Assembly (NCBI GenBank): GCA_045588485.1
Contig: JAZNEI010000010.1
Coordinates: 1 to 64,000 of the forward strand
Length of the DNA stretch: 64,000 nucleotides
Direction of reading: 5' to 3'
DNA from: HGM04593 sp045588485
GTDB lineage: Bacteria; Bacteroidota; Bacteroidia; Bacteroidales; Bacteroidaceae
The notes beneath the pieces were generated by a model. The model ran no database searches. It was not told the DNA's origin and saw only the letters and a program-made list of their open reading frames with translations. Below, piece by piece: positions 16,408-26,700 of the stretch; the first letter of the stretch is position 1; each line of letters starts with the position of its first letter. Position numbers and translations under genes: made by a program.

Positions 16408-18346
16408 TTGCTTTGTCCTCCTCTACAACAAGATTATCAATAATAAAATTCTGACGCTCCATTGTATTCTTACCCATATAGTAACTGAGCAGGTCCTCGA
16501 CCTTATCGTCCTTGTGCATTGTCACACGTTCGAGACGCATATCCTCGCCAATGAAAGAACGGAACTCATCGGGGGATATCTCTCCAAGACCTTTGAATCG
16601 GGTTATCTCGGGATTGGGCGAGAGTTTTTCTATGGCTGCAATACGCTCCTCCTCGGTATAACAGTAGATTGTCTCATAATCTCCCTTTCCTGCCGAGCCG
16701 CCTGCGGCTTTCTTGCCTCGCGGCATCTTGCGTTTGTTACGCACACGGAAAAGCGGTGTTTGAAGAATATATACGTGTCCTTTCTTTATCAGTTCGGGGA
16801 AAAATTGCAGGAAAAAGGTTATCAGCAACAGACGTATGTGCATTCCATCAACATCGGCATCGGTTGCCACAATTACCTTATTGTAGCGTAAGCCCTCTAA
16901 CCCATCCTCGATATTCAATGCAGCCTGCAACAGATTGAACTCATCGTTCTTATAAACCACTGCTCGGCTCATTCCATAGCTATTGAGTGGCTTTCCACGC
17001 AAGCTGAATACTGCTTGAGTATTTGCATCGCGACTCTTTGTGATAGAACCGCTTGCCGAATCACCCTCGGTAATGAATATACTGCTTTCGTCTACACGGT
17101 CACCCTTGGGGTCATTATAGTGTATACGGCAGTCGCGCAGTTTGCGATTGTGAAGACTCACTTTCTTAGCCTTCTCTCTTGCCTGTTTTGTGAGCCCGGC
17201 TAATTCTTTGCGCTCTTTTTCCGAAGCTGTAATCTTGGCAAGCATCGCCTCGCTTATGTCGGGATTGCGATGCAGAAAGTTATCGAGTTCTACCTTCACA
17301 AAATCACCGATAAACTTCTTCACACTTGTACTGTTCTCATCGGGAGCAATGCGTAATGAACCGAGTTTCACCTTTGTCTGACTCTCGAATACCGGCTCTT
17401 GAATATTTATAGCTATTGCAGCTACTATACCGTTACGTATGTCGCTATACTCGAAATTCTTCGCAGTAAAAAAGTCGTGTATAGTAGATGCCACTAACTC
17501 TTTGAAGGCACTCTGATGGGTACCTCCCTGTGATGTATGCTGACCGTTTACAAACGAATAGTACTCTTCGCCATACTGCGCTGCATGAGTAAATGCAATC
17601 TCGATATCCTCGCCTTTAAGATGTATTATCGGATAGAGGCTTTCGGCTGTCATATTATCGGTAAGTAGGTCGGCAAGACCGTTACGCGAGATAATACGCC
17701 TGCCATTGAACATTATAATAAGTCCTGTATTCAGATATGTGTAGTTGCGGAGCATTGTCTCTACAAATGCTGCACGATACTCATAATTCTTAAACAATTT
17801 ACTATCGGGAGTAAAGGATACGTATGTACCATTCTCTTCGTTGGTATTCTCGGTAACATCTGATACGAGTACACCCTGAGCAAAAGATGCCTTGCGCACG
17901 ACACCCTCGCGATAGCTGCGTACCTCGAACTGAGAACTCATTGCATTTACAGCCTTAAGACCCACTCCGTTAAGACCTACCGACTTTTTAAAGGCCTTAT
18001 CGTCATATTTGGCACCTGTATTCAGTTTGCTCACCGCATCAATCATTGCACCCTGAGGGATGCCTCGACCATAGTCACGCACCGTTACCGAATGATTGTC
18101 CTCGATATCAACCTCGATACGACGGCCTGCACCCATTTTGAACTCATCGATACAGTTGTCGATAACCTCTTTAAGCAACACATATACTCCGTCGTCACTC
18201 TGCGAACCATCACCCAATTTACCGATGTACATACCGGGGCGCAAACGTATGTGCTCCATATCATTCAGATGGCGTATATTATCGTCGGTATATGCCGTCT
18301 GTTCCTGGGGTTGTTCGCCCCCGTTAAAAAGTATCTCTTCGTCCAT
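16397..18346 (-). CDS. parE: DNA topoisomerase IV subunit B
   Basis: This 649-residue type II topoisomerase ATPase subunit has a GHKL ATPase domain (EVIDNCIDEF, VRDYGRGIP, GLNGVGLKAVNAMS), a transducer domain, and a TOPRIM domain with EGDSASGS and ATDADVDGMHIR. The C-terminal NFIIDNLVVEED ending resembles Bacteroidetes ParE more than GyrB. It decatenates chromosomes together with ParC, which is not in the window. It overlaps coaD downstream and shares one nucleotide with the upstream acetyltransferase gene. GyrB is the less likely alternative. Confidence 0.9.
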   Translation of the reverse strand: MDEEILFNGGEQPQEQTAYTDDNIRHLNDMEHIRLRPGMYIGKLGDGSQSDDGVYVLLKEVIDNCIDEFKMGAGRRIEVDIEDNHSVTVRDYGRGIPQGAMIDAVSKLNTGAKYDDKAFKKSVGLNGVGLKAVNAMSSQFEVRSYREGVVRKASFAQGVLVSDVTENTNEENGTYVSFTPDSKLFKNYEYRAAFVETMLRNYTYLNTGLIIMFNGRRIISRNGLADLLTDNMTAESLYPIIHLKGEDIEIAFTHAAQYGEEYYSFVNGQHTSQGGTHQSAFKELVASTIHDFFTAKNFEYSDIRNGIVAAIAINIQEPVFESQTKVKLGSLRIAPDENSTSVKKFIGDFVKVELDNFLHRNPDISEAMLAKITASEKERKELAGLTKQAREKAKKVSLHNRKLRDCRIHYNDPKGDRVDESSIFITEGDSASGSITKSRDANTQAVFSLRGKPLNSYGMSRAVVYKNDEFNLLQAALNIEDGLEGLRYNKVIVATDADVDGMHIRLLLITFFLQFFPELIKKGHVYILQTPLFRVRNKRKMPRGKKAAGGSAGKGDYETIYCYTEEERIAAIEKLSPNPEITRFKGLGEISPDEFRSFIGEDMRLERVTMHKDDKVEDLLSYYMGKNTMERQNFIIDNLVVEEDKANDE

Positions 18347-19479
18347 CAGCGTAGTTCTTTCTTGTATGCCCTGCGGCGTTTATGTTGGTCTTTTTCGAAC
18401 ATCTCCCACTGCGATTGAATCTTGGTGTTTGTCTCGAGCTCGGGATTACTCTCTATGTCCACAATACCCATCTCGATATATCGTGGAAGAAGGTCATTTA
18501 TAATCAATGCATTTACACCTTTACTCTGATACTCGGGCTTGACAGCCATAAGCAGAAAGTCGAGTCTTTTAGGACGGCGTTCGAATAGCGGCTTAAGGAA
18601 ATGAATCCAACCGAACGGAAAGAGTTTGCCACCCGACTTTTGTAAAGCCGTTGCGTATGACGTAAGACTGACACCTATTCCCACCAAATTATCTTCGGCA
18701 TCGGCAACCAGCGATATCAGTCGTAAATCTATCAATGGCAGATAAGAGTTAATAAACTGCTTTATCTGTCCGTCACTAAGCGGTGAGTAGCCATATAAAG
18801 GAGCGTATGCCTCGTTCACAAGTTCGAAAAGCGCCTTGCCATATCTTTTGGCGAGTGCACGGCGTGAGTTGCACTTGACAACGTGCAATTTGAATCTTTT
18901 GGCAATAAGCACCGAGAGTCGCTCGGCCTTTTCCCAATTCTTATCGGGCACTTTAAAAAGGAACTCTACCCAGTCGACATCTTTCTCATACCCCAAACGC
19001 TCTAAATGCTGGCTATAGTAAGGATAGTTATAGATTGTCGCCATTGTGCTTACACGGTCGAATCCCTCTATGAGCAATCCTTCGGGGTCGAAGTCGGTAA
19101 ATCCTAAAGGTCCGTGTACCTCGTGCATGCCACGTTCGCGTCCCCAAGCCTCAACTGTCTCGATTAACTTTGTCGATACCTCCTCGTCATCAATAAAATC
19201 AATCCACCCGAAGCGTACCGCACGTGTACCCCACTTCTCATTTGCCTTTCTGTTTATAATTGCAGCTACACGCCCAACAATCTCATCGCCCTTATAAGCA
19301 AGAAAATAGTCAGCCTCACAAAATTCGAATGCAGCATTCTTATCTTTGTCGAGTGTGACACACATATCCTCGTAAAGATCGGGGACAAAATAGGGGTTTC
19401 CTTTGTAGAGTTCGCAGTTAAAGCGTATAAAACTCCTCAACTGCTTTTTTGTTGTAACTTTTACTATTTTTACAGACAT
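18346..19479 (-). CDS. GNAT-like N-acetyltransferase-family protein
   Basis: This 377-residue cytoplasmic protein contains two GNAT-like regions. The N-terminal one includes EADYFLAYKGDEIVGRVAAIIN, and the C-terminal one VGIGVSLTSYATAL and LDFLLMAVKPEYQSKGVNALIIND, which carries a Q/R-x-x-G-x-(G/A)-like acetyl-CoA loop. The early segment FIRFNCELYKGNPYFVPDLYED is conserved in this widespread but uncharacterised family. Substrate unknown. It is the first gene of a unit with parE, coaD and the S41 protease, and its stop overlaps the parE start by a base. Confidence 0.75.
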   Translation of the reverse strand: MSVKIVKVTTKKQLRSFIRFNCELYKGNPYFVPDLYEDMCVTLDKDKNAAFEFCEADYFLAYKGDEIVGRVAAIINRKANEKWGTRAVRFGWIDFIDDEEVSTKLIETVEAWGRERGMHEVHGPLGFTDFDPEGLLIEGFDRVSTMATIYNYPYYSQHLERLGYEKDVDWVEFLFKVPDKNWEKAERLSVLIAKRFKLHVVKCNSRRALAKRYGKALFELVNEAYAPLYGYSPLSDGQIKQFINSYLPLIDLRLISLVADAEDNLVGIGVSLTSYATALQKSGGKLFPFGWIHFLKPLFERRPKRLDFLLMAVKPEYQSKGVNALIINDLLPRYIEMGIVDIESNPELETNTKIQSQWEMFEKDQHKRRRAYKKELR

Positions 19480-19505
19480 CTTGTCGTACTTTGCTATTAG
19501 GCTTG

Positions 19506-19537
19506 TAAAAATATAAAATCTTTACGAAAAAAACAAA
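19506..19537 (-). promoter_or_regulatory. Candidate promoter for the GNAT-parE-coaD-S41 operon
   Basis: On the minus strand TTTG (19534-19537) is followed after 20 bp by TATTTTTA (19506-19513), a near-consensus Bacteroidetes promoter. The leader would be about 20 nt. Confidence 0.55.
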
Positions 19538-20491
19538 TCAGGCATTCATAATAAGATAAGTAGTATATGCTATATAAACAGCTATAAGCAACACACCCTC
19601 CATTCGTGTAATTACAGCTTTTCCTCCAAATTTTGTTACCATATAGATAAGTAATGACGAAAAGAGAAGCACATAGTAGTCAATAGGACTGAATCCGACA
19701 AGACTGATAGGAGTAATTGTGGCACTACATCCCAATATAAAGAATATGTTAAGAATGCTGCTTCCAAGAACATTACCCAATGCTATACCCACATTGCCTT
19801 TACGCGCAGCATTTACCGAGACTGCAAGCTCGGGCAACGAACTTCCTGCCGAAACAATTGTAATACCGATAATTGCCTCGGATAGTCCGCACACACGGGC
19901 AATTTCGGTTGCACCATCCACAAAGAGATTTCCACCAAAGATAAGCCCGGCAAGACCGGCAACAATAAACAAGAGCGCTTTTCCAATGGTGATAGGCGCA
20001 TCGCCCTCACTCTCCTCGTCATCATTTGTAATAGAGAACGTATAACGTATAAATATCATTAAAAAGCACAGCAGCAATAATCCGCCATTCCGTGTTATAA
20101 AGCCACCGTCTGCCTCACCATATAAAATATCTCCCGAGACGAGAATAAGTGCCACTGTTGCCAACATATTAAACGGTATCTCACGCGAAAGCATCTTCGC
20201 ACTAAAATGGATAGGAGCAATGAGAGCAGCAACTCCCAATATGAACAATCCATTAAAAATATTACTACCGATAATATTTCCCAATGAAATACCTGAACTT
20301 CCTTTTAGAGCTGCACCAAGACTTATAACAAACTCAGGCAGAGAGGTTCCCAATGCCACAATCGTAAGACCTATTACCAATTCACTAATACCAAAGCGGC
20401 GTGCAATACCCGAGGCTCCTTTTGTAAGCCAATCAGCACCAAGGATAACAAGCACTATTCCTATGACAAAATAAACAATCGAAAGTATCAT
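19538..20491 (-). CDS. Calcium/sodium antiporter (CaCA family, YrbG-like)
   Basis: This 317-residue inner-membrane protein has about ten hydrophobic segments in two inverted halves. Each half carries the ion-binding alpha repeat: ALGTSLPEFVISLGAALKG in the first (about 47-65) and SAGSSLPELAVSVNAARKG in the second. This duplicated G-T/S-S-L-P-E pattern defines CaCA exchangers, which use a Na+ or H+ gradient to export Ca2+. An acidic cytoplasmic loop (TNDDEESEGDAP) separates the halves. It lies 11 bp downstream of the truncated secreted gene at 20503-20850. Confidence 0.92.
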   Translation of the reverse strand: MILSIVYFVIGIVLVILGADWLTKGASGIARRFGISELVIGLTIVALGTSLPEFVISLGAALKGSSGISLGNIIGSNIFNGLFILGVAALIAPIHFSAKMLSREIPFNMLATVALILVSGDILYGEADGGFITRNGGLLLLCFLMIFIRYTFSITNDDEESEGDAPITIGKALLFIVAGLAGLIFGGNLFVDGATEIARVCGLSEAIIGITIVSAGSSLPELAVSVNAARKGNVGIALGNVLGSSILNIFFILGCSATITPISLVGFSPIDYYVLLFSSLLIYMVTKFGGKAVITRMEGVLLIAVYIAYTTYLIMNA

Positions 20492-20502
20492 AATATCGTT
20501 TT

Positions 20503-20850
20503 TTAAAATTCCTCAGCCTTACAGGGATATACCAATAAGGCTGAGATTGTTATATAATTTATTGTAACGGTAAGGTTCTCGTCAAAGGTTGTTCCATCAG
20601 CCGGTGTAAAGGTAGGCTCAACAACATCTACTGGCTCGGGAGTCTCACCACCGGCACCACCATCGGGCGTATATGTAACTGTTATCGACTTAATATATAT
20701 TGCTTTTGAAGATGTCTGAGAACAAGAATTTAGTGTTTTTGTTCCGTTTGCCGAGAACACTTTACCGGCAAAAGTATAAGTATACTCCTCGGCGTGCAGG
20801 CCAAAGAGCACTAACATTGAGCATAGTATAGATAAAAATATCTTTTTCAC
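20503..20850 (-). pseudogene. Truncated secreted protein with chitobiase-C-like domain
   Basis: This 115-residue product has a signal peptide (MKKIFLSILCSMLVLFGLHA) and about 50 residues of beta-rich exported sequence. A Gly/Pro linker follows, then the opening strand of a CHB_HEX_C-like domain (EPTFTPADGTTFDENLTVTI). That domain normally runs for another 50 or so residues, but the frame enters a hairpin sequence (20512-20545) and stops. The last 16 or so residues are therefore encoded by what looks like the original terminator. This suggests an internal deletion that fused the front of a multidomain surface protein gene to its terminator. A short intact protein is possible but less likely. 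Confidence 0.6.
20512..20545 (-). terminator. Terminator-like hairpin inside the end of the truncated gene
   Basis: A 10-bp stem (ctcagcctta with taaggctgag) is followed by ggaatttt on the minus strand. The coding frame of the truncated gene reads right through it to the stop at 20503. Confidence 0.65.
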
Positions 20851-20881
20851 TATTTATTTTGTTTGTCTGTTTTATTTTTTA

Positions 20882-21463
20882 TTACAGCATATTCTGCTTT
20901 TTCATCTCCTCGGCCACTGTCAACAGTTCGTTGTACCACTCTTTACCGAACCGTTCGATAAGCGGCTCTTTAAGAAACTGATAGGCACGTATTCCTTTTC
21001 GTCGTCCTGCCACTTGTGCTGTGCGACATACGTCCCACTTATGAAAATTCACAGCGGTGAGATCGCCCACTTTACTAAGGCGCGCAGGATAGAGATAACA
21101 AGAAATAGGCTTACGCCACGTAGTACGTCCTTCGTTGTAAGCCTTTTCTATCAGGCAGATACAACAGCCCTTCTCATCGCGCGAAGCAAAGACACAGTCC
21201 TTGCCGTTTACTATCGAGGTAACGAGGTCGCCGTCGCGGTCGCAATATACCACTCCCTGCTCTTCGACAACGGCACGTGCCTCGGGTGTCATCTCACTCT
21301 CAACTATTGGCAGAGCCTCCTCGAGTTTCTCAACTTCGTCCATTGCGACGGGAGCACCCGCGTCACCCTCAACACAGCATATACCCTTGCAGTGCGAGGG
21401 ATTACAACTGAAATATTCCTGAAACATTGCGAACGAAACTATCGCGTCGCCTATCTGTACCAT
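20882..21463 (-). CDS. DUF3109-family cysteine-rich protein
   Basis: This 193-residue cytoplasmic protein has FSCNPSHCKGICCVEGDAGAP near the N-terminus, then further cysteines in ...GKDCVFASRDEKGCCICLIEKA..., ...KPISCYLYPARL... and WDVCRTA. The arrangement resembles zinc/iron-sulfur cluster binding proteins of the DUF3109/YkgJ (CxxCxxxCC) type. Function unknown; a metal site or Fe-S cluster is inferred. The longest frame starts at a TTG at 21493; the ATG at 21461-21463 (MVQIGDAIVS) fits family length better. Confidence 0.8.
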   Translation of the reverse strand: MVQIGDAIVSFAMFQEYFSCNPSHCKGICCVEGDAGAPVAMDEVEKLEEALPIVESEMTPEARAVVEEQGVVYCDRDGDLVTSIVNGKDCVFASRDEKGCCICLIEKAYNEGRTTWRKPISCYLYPARLSKVGDLTAVNFHKWDVCRTAQVAGRRKGIRAYQFLKEPLIERFGKEWYNELLTVAEEMKKQNML

Positions 21464-21490
21464 AAAAAACTTTTTACTTATTAGTATCGG

Positions 21491-21537
21491 CAAGAGGATG
21501 CACCGATAATTAACATCGGCACATCCTCTTTTTTTGA
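21491..21537. terminator. Hairpin between gpmI and the DUF3109 gene
   Basis: A stem (aagaggatg and accgat with atcggc and catcctctt) is followed by seven T residues on the plus strand. On the minus strand, where both neighbours are coded, it has an A-run before and no T-run after, so it is oddly oriented for terminating gpmI. Confidence 0.5.
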
Positions 21538-21565
21538 TTATAAAACTATTCTTGACGCTATATTA

Positions 21566-23065
21566 TCAGATGAGGCAGTTTCCTGTCATATCCGAAGGAG
21601 TCTCCAGACCCATAATCTTAAGAATAGTGGGAGCGACATCGGCAAGAATACCATCCTTGATAGCCGCCTCCTTGTTCTCTGTTACATATACGCAAGGTAC
21701 GGGGTTCAACGAGTGGGCCGTATTGGGTGAACCGTCAGCATTCACTGCATTATCGGCGTTACCGTGATCGGCAATGATAATTGACTCGTATCCATGTGCC
21801 TTTGCAGCCTCAATCACATCCTTCAGACAAGCGTCAACAGCAGTAACAGCCTTCTCAATAGCGCTGTATACACCTGTGTGGCCAACCATATCTCCGTTTG
21901 CAAAGTTCACAACGATGAAATCGTATTTCTCGCTGTCAATCTCGGCTACGAGCTTATCCTTAACCTCGTATGCGCTCATCTCGGGCTGTAGGTCGTATGT
22001 TGCAACCTTGGGAGAGGGAACAAGGATACGCTCCTCGCCATCGTAAGGAGTCTCACGACCACCGTTGAAGAAGAATGTAACATGAGCATATTTCTCGGTC
22101 TCGGCAATGTGCAACTGTTTAAGCCCCTGCTTAGAGACATACTCGCCAAGGGTATTCTCGACATTCTCTTTGTCGAACAAGATATAAACGCCCTTGAAGT
22201 TTGCATCGTAAGGAGTCATACAGTAATACTGCAAACCGGGGATTGTATGCATTCCTGCCTCGGGCATATCCTGCTGTGTAAGAACAACTGTAAGCTCTTT
22301 TGCACGGTCGTTACGATAATTGAAGAAGATGACTGCATCACCCTCGCCGATACGTCCATCCATTGTGCTGTTGACAATAGGCTTAACGAACTCGTCGGTT
22401 ACCCCCTCGGCATACGATTCGTTCATCGCAGCAACCATGTCATCGGCTTTCTTGCCCTCGCCGCTTACCAAGAGGTCGTAAGCTATCTTTACGCGCTCCC
22501 AACGTTTGTCGCGGTCCATCGCATAGTAACGTCCGATTATAGTGGCAATGTTCATATTCTTATCGGTAAGCTGCTGAATGAAACCGGCACCACTCTTGGG
22601 GTCAGTATCACGACCATCCATAAAGCAGTGTACGTATGTTTCCTTTACACCGGCCTCTACTGCCATATTGTAAATAGCCTCGAGGTGCTCCAAAGAGCTG
22701 TGTACGCCACCATCGGATGCAAGACCCATAAAGTGAAGTTTCTTTCCGTTTGTCTTGGCATACTCAACAGCTGCAACCAACTGTGGATTCTGTTTGATTG
22801 TTCCGTCGGCAATAGCACGGTTGATTTTCAGAAGGTCCTGATAAACCACTCGACCTCCACCGATATTGAGGTGACCTACCTCACTGTTACCCATCTGTCC
22901 TGCAGGCAGACCAACATTCTCGCCACTTGCCTGAAGCTGCGAATTGGGATAATTGCTTACCAGATAGTCCCAATAGGGAGTGGGAGTACTGAAAATAACA
23001 TCGCCCTTACTATGGTTGCCAATGCCCCAACCATCAAGAATTACCAAAAGTGCTTTCTTACTCAT
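21566..23065 (-). CDS. gpmI: 2,3-bisphosphoglycerate-independent phosphoglycerate mutase
   Basis: This 499-residue cytoplasmic glycolytic enzyme interconverts 3- and 2-phosphoglycerate using two Mn2+ ions. It shows the alkaline-phosphatase-fold motifs LVILDGWGIG (N-terminus), the serine nucleophile in QMGNSEVGHLNIGGGRVV, HCFMDGRDTDP, FFNGGRETPYDGE and the metal-binding IIIADHGNADN plus NTAHSLNPVPCVYV near the C-terminus. Length is standard. It is monocistronic. The gene strand is minus and it is divergent from the Nudix operon. Confidence 0.97.
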   Translation of the reverse strand: MSKKALLVILDGWGIGNHSKGDVIFSTPTPYWDYLVSNYPNSQLQASGENVGLPAGQMGNSEVGHLNIGGGRVVYQDLLKINRAIADGTIKQNPQLVAAVEYAKTNGKKLHFMGLASDGGVHSSLEHLEAIYNMAVEAGVKETYVHCFMDGRDTDPKSGAGFIQQLTDKNMNIATIIGRYYAMDRDKRWERVKIAYDLLVSGEGKKADDMVAAMNESYAEGVTDEFVKPIVNSTMDGRIGEGDAVIFFNYRNDRAKELTVVLTQQDMPEAGMHTIPGLQYYCMTPYDANFKGVYILFDKENVENTLGEYVSKQGLKQLHIAETEKYAHVTFFFNGGRETPYDGEERILVPSPKVATYDLQPEMSAYEVKDKLVAEIDSEKYDFIVVNFANGDMVGHTGVYSAIEKAVTAVDACLKDVIEAAKAHGYESIIIADHGNADNAVNADGSPNTAHSLNPVPCVYVTENKEAAIKDGILADVAPTILKIMGLETPSDMTGNCLI

Positions 23066-23261
23066 AACTTTATATTTATTTAATAATTATCTATTCAAAA
23101 AACCATCTGCGAAGATAGTGCAAATATTCGAATTATTACGGTACTGAGATAAAAAAACAGACGTTATTATTTAATTTATGCTAAATGGAGTAGTTTTTTG
23201 ACAAAAACCACTGCTTACCTCTTAAAAAAGCACTATTTTTGCCGATTATTTATTAGTAATC

Positions 23262-23798
23262 ATGGAACATCCGTTACATTTATTCAAATATTGTCCGCGA
23301 TGCGGAAGCGCCCAATTTGCCATAAACGATTTTAAATCGAAGAGATGCGACGACTGCGGATTTGTATTTTATTTCAATCCTCTATCGGCCACTGTAGCCT
23401 TTATATTGGACAGCAATAACCGATTATTGGTGGCACGTCGTGCCAAGGAGCCGGCAAAAGGTACCCTTGACCTGCCGGGAGGTTTCTCCGACAGTTTCGA
23501 GACAGCCGAAGAGGGTGTGATACGCGAAGTAAAAGAAGAGACCGGTCTTACCGTGGTTTCTGCCGAATACCTTTTCTCGCTTCCTAACATTTATGTCTAT
23601 TCGGGATTCGAAGAGCATACACTCGACCTCTTTTTCCTATGCCGAGTGCAGGAGAGTGACAAAATAGCCGCGGACGATGATGTCGAGACATTGCAATGGA
23701 TTCCCATCGAGGAGATAGAACCCGAAAAATTCGGATTGCAATCGATACGTAAAGGAGTGGGAATATTCAAGAACATGATAATGAAAAGAGAACTATAA
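23262..23798 (+). CDS. Nudix hydrolase with N-terminal zinc ribbon
   Basis: This 178-residue protein has a zinc ribbon (YCPRCGSAQF at about 10 and RCDDCGFVF at about 30) followed by a Nudix fold. The Nudix box is GGFSDSFETAEEGVIREVKEETGL (family pattern GX5EX7REUXEEXGU). Zinc-ribbon Nudix enzymes include NADH pyrophosphatase-like and nucleoside-diphosphate-X hydrolases; the substrate here is not evident. It is the first gene of a unit with the large TPR protein 1 bp downstream. TATTTTTG at 23234-23241 is a candidate -7 box. Confidence 0.85.
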   Translation: MEHPLHLFKYCPRCGSAQFAINDFKSKRCDDCGFVFYFNPLSATVAFILDSNNRLLVARRAKEPAKGTLDLPGGFSDSFETAEEGVIREVKEETGLTVVSAEYLFSLPNIYVYSGFEEHTLDLFFLCRVQESDKIAADDDVETLQWIPIEEIEPEKFGLQSIRKGVGIFKNMIMKREL

Positions 23799-23799
23799 T

Positions 23800-26700
23800 A
23801 TGAAGAAACGATTAATGATTCTACTGCTTGCCGGGATTGGAGTTGCAGCACAAGCACAGACCACAATCTCGGCCGACAGCAATGGTTGGTTACTAAAAGA
23901 GAGCCGCCGACTGATTGAAGAGAAAGAGTATCCAACCACACTCACATTGCTTTCACGCATAGAGCGTGCCTCACTCAATGCCTCAGAGCGTCAGGAGGCC
24001 GATTATATGATTGCAATAGCTACTTTCGAGACAAACAGCCTCGATGGCCGTGCCCTTATGCTTCAATATCTGGCCGACTATCCCGAGAGTGCTAAAAGAG
24101 ATATTCTATCGGCCTATATTGCCGAGTCTTATTACTACTCGCAAAATTTCGAGCAGGCTGTCACATGGTTCAAGAACTGCGACCTTGAGCGACTTGAGCC
24201 AAGAGAGAGAGAACGTGTACGGTTGCATTATGCCTTGACTCTGCAGGAATGCGGTGAGGCCGACAGTGCAATCAATCTGCTCAATGCCATAAAAGCCAAA
24301 GGTAAATTCTATCGCAGCGATGCCATATTCCATCTTGCAGCCATCGACTACTACAACGAGCAATTGGAATCGGCGCACGAAGCTTTCAAGTTGATTGAGA
24401 TGGATGACAAATACCATCTTGATGTCCCTTATTATCTTGCCGGAATATATCTTAAGAAAGGCGAGAATATACGAGCCGAGAAGCTTGCACGCCTTTTCTT
24501 ACAATACAACAGCGAACTAAAGCAGGGTATACCTATGCGTCACATCCTTGGTGCATCACTGTACGGACAAGGACGTTACAACGAGGCTATACCTCCCCTT
24601 CAAGAGTATATACAGCTATGCAAGGAGCCCCAGCGCATAGCCTGCTACCAATTGGCTATGAGCCTTTTCAATACCGGCAAATACAGCGAAGCTGTTCCGA
24701 TGTTTGACCAATGCACTAACGAGGACGACGCAATAGCACAAAATGCCTATCTGCATTTGGGTATTATAGAACTTAAACTCAACGATATTGCCAAGGCCCG
24801 CCTCTCATTCGAACAGGCTGCAGCAATGAGCCACGATAGCAAGATACGCGAAGAGGCACTCTATAACTATGCCCTATGCATACACCAGACACGTTATTCG
24901 CCATTTGCCGAGAGTGTAAAGGTGTTTGAGCGTTTCCTTAACGAGTATCCCGACTCGCCACACGCCTCACAGGTAGAGCGTTATCTTATCGAGGTGTATA
25001 TGAACACCCGTAATTACGACGTTGCCTTACAATCCATCGAAAAAATAAAGCATCCCTCAAACGAAATTTTAGGTGCCAAGCAGAATATCCTGTACCGTTT
25101 AGGCGTACAGGCTTTCATCGACAATAATATGCACGGTGCAATAGAGTATATGAACCGTTCATTAGCCCTCTCGAGATACAGCCGCGACACTCACAGCGAT
25201 GCACTCTATTGGAGAGGCGAGTCGTACTACCGTTTAGAGAACTATAAGTCAGCAGCCAACGATTATAAAGCGACTATTGCTCTTTCGTCAAGGAATTCGG
25301 GCGATGCGCTCTATGGCCTTGCATATACGCAGTTCCAGCAAGGGGATTATGACAAAGCTGCCGAAACATTCGGCCGTTTTCTGCAAAATGCAGCATCATC
25401 CAAGAGTGTGCAGCGTGCCGATGCCTACAACCGTTTGGGCGACTGCCATTTCTACAAGCGCGACTACACCGGTGCCGACCAGTTCTACCGTAAGGCATCT
25501 GAGACCGACCGTTCACACAGCGATTATGCCCTTTATCGCTCGGCAATAACACAAGGTCTCTCTAAAGACTATGCAGCAAAGGTCAAGACACTGAGCAACC
25601 TCATCGAACGCTATCCCGACAGCAATTACACCGAACAAGCCTATTATGAGATAGGACGTTCCTATGTAGCTCTTGAGGATAACAAACAGGCTATCAAAGC
25701 ATTTGCCGAGCTTATGAAGCGTTACCCCGAAAGTTCTCTTGCACGCCGTGCCGCTGCCGAGACAGCAATCATATACAATCAGAATGGCGAACAGGCAAAA
25801 GCCATTGCAGCCTACAAACAGATTATACAGAAATACCCCCACAGCGAAGAGGCCCGTTTAGCAATACAGGACCTTAAGAACCTGTATATCGAACAAGGCA
25901 ACATAAGAGAGTTTACCGAATTTGCAGCATCCACTCCCGGAATGAAGGCCGTTGAAAGCAACGAGCGCGACACACTCACATACACTGCTGCCGAGCGCAT
26001 CTACAGCCGTCAACGTTACGATGATGCACGCAAAGCCTTCAACGACTATCTTAGCGAGTTTCCCGAAGGTTCTTTTGTACTCGACAGCCACTATTATCTT
26101 GGAGTAATACACTACAACGAAAAGGCCACCAAAGAAGCACTTAAACATTTCGAACAGGTCATCCTGTTCCCCGACAACAAATACAGCGAAGATGCAATGG
26201 CACTTGCATCGGACATACATTATCGTGCACAGCGATACGACCGCGCAATGGAGCTTTACAAACAGCTTGCCACCAAGACCAACAATGAGGAGCGTCGCCG
26301 TGCATGCCGTATGAACACTATGCGTTGCGCTACAGCCTTAGGAATTAACGACGAGGCAATAGCCGCGGCAAGCGACCTTCTGAATGCAGGCAATTTGTCA
26401 CCCGAATGGGAACGCGAAGCACTGCATACACGCGCAAAGGCACTTTTGGCCTCGAATAAAGGCAACGAAGCAGTAGACGACCTCAGCAAATTGGCAAAAG
26501 ACACACGCAGCAAGCAAGGTGCCGAAGCCAAATATCTGCTGGCACAATATATGTTCGACAGCAACCAACACGAAAAGTGCGAACAGGAGATTCTCAACTA
26601 CATAGAGTCGAGTACCCCTCATGCCTATTGGTTGGCCCGAAGTTTTGTACTCCTTTCCGACCTATATATGGCACAAGGACGCAATATGGAGGCTAAACAG

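Noticed and set aside
15841..16443. 200-codon plus-strand frame
   Set aside because: It is antisense to coaD and the S41 gene start, both well supported.
22082..23083. 333-codon open frame on the plus strand
   Set aside because: It is wholly antisense to gpmI, whose motifs are complete; the frame has no recognisable domain.
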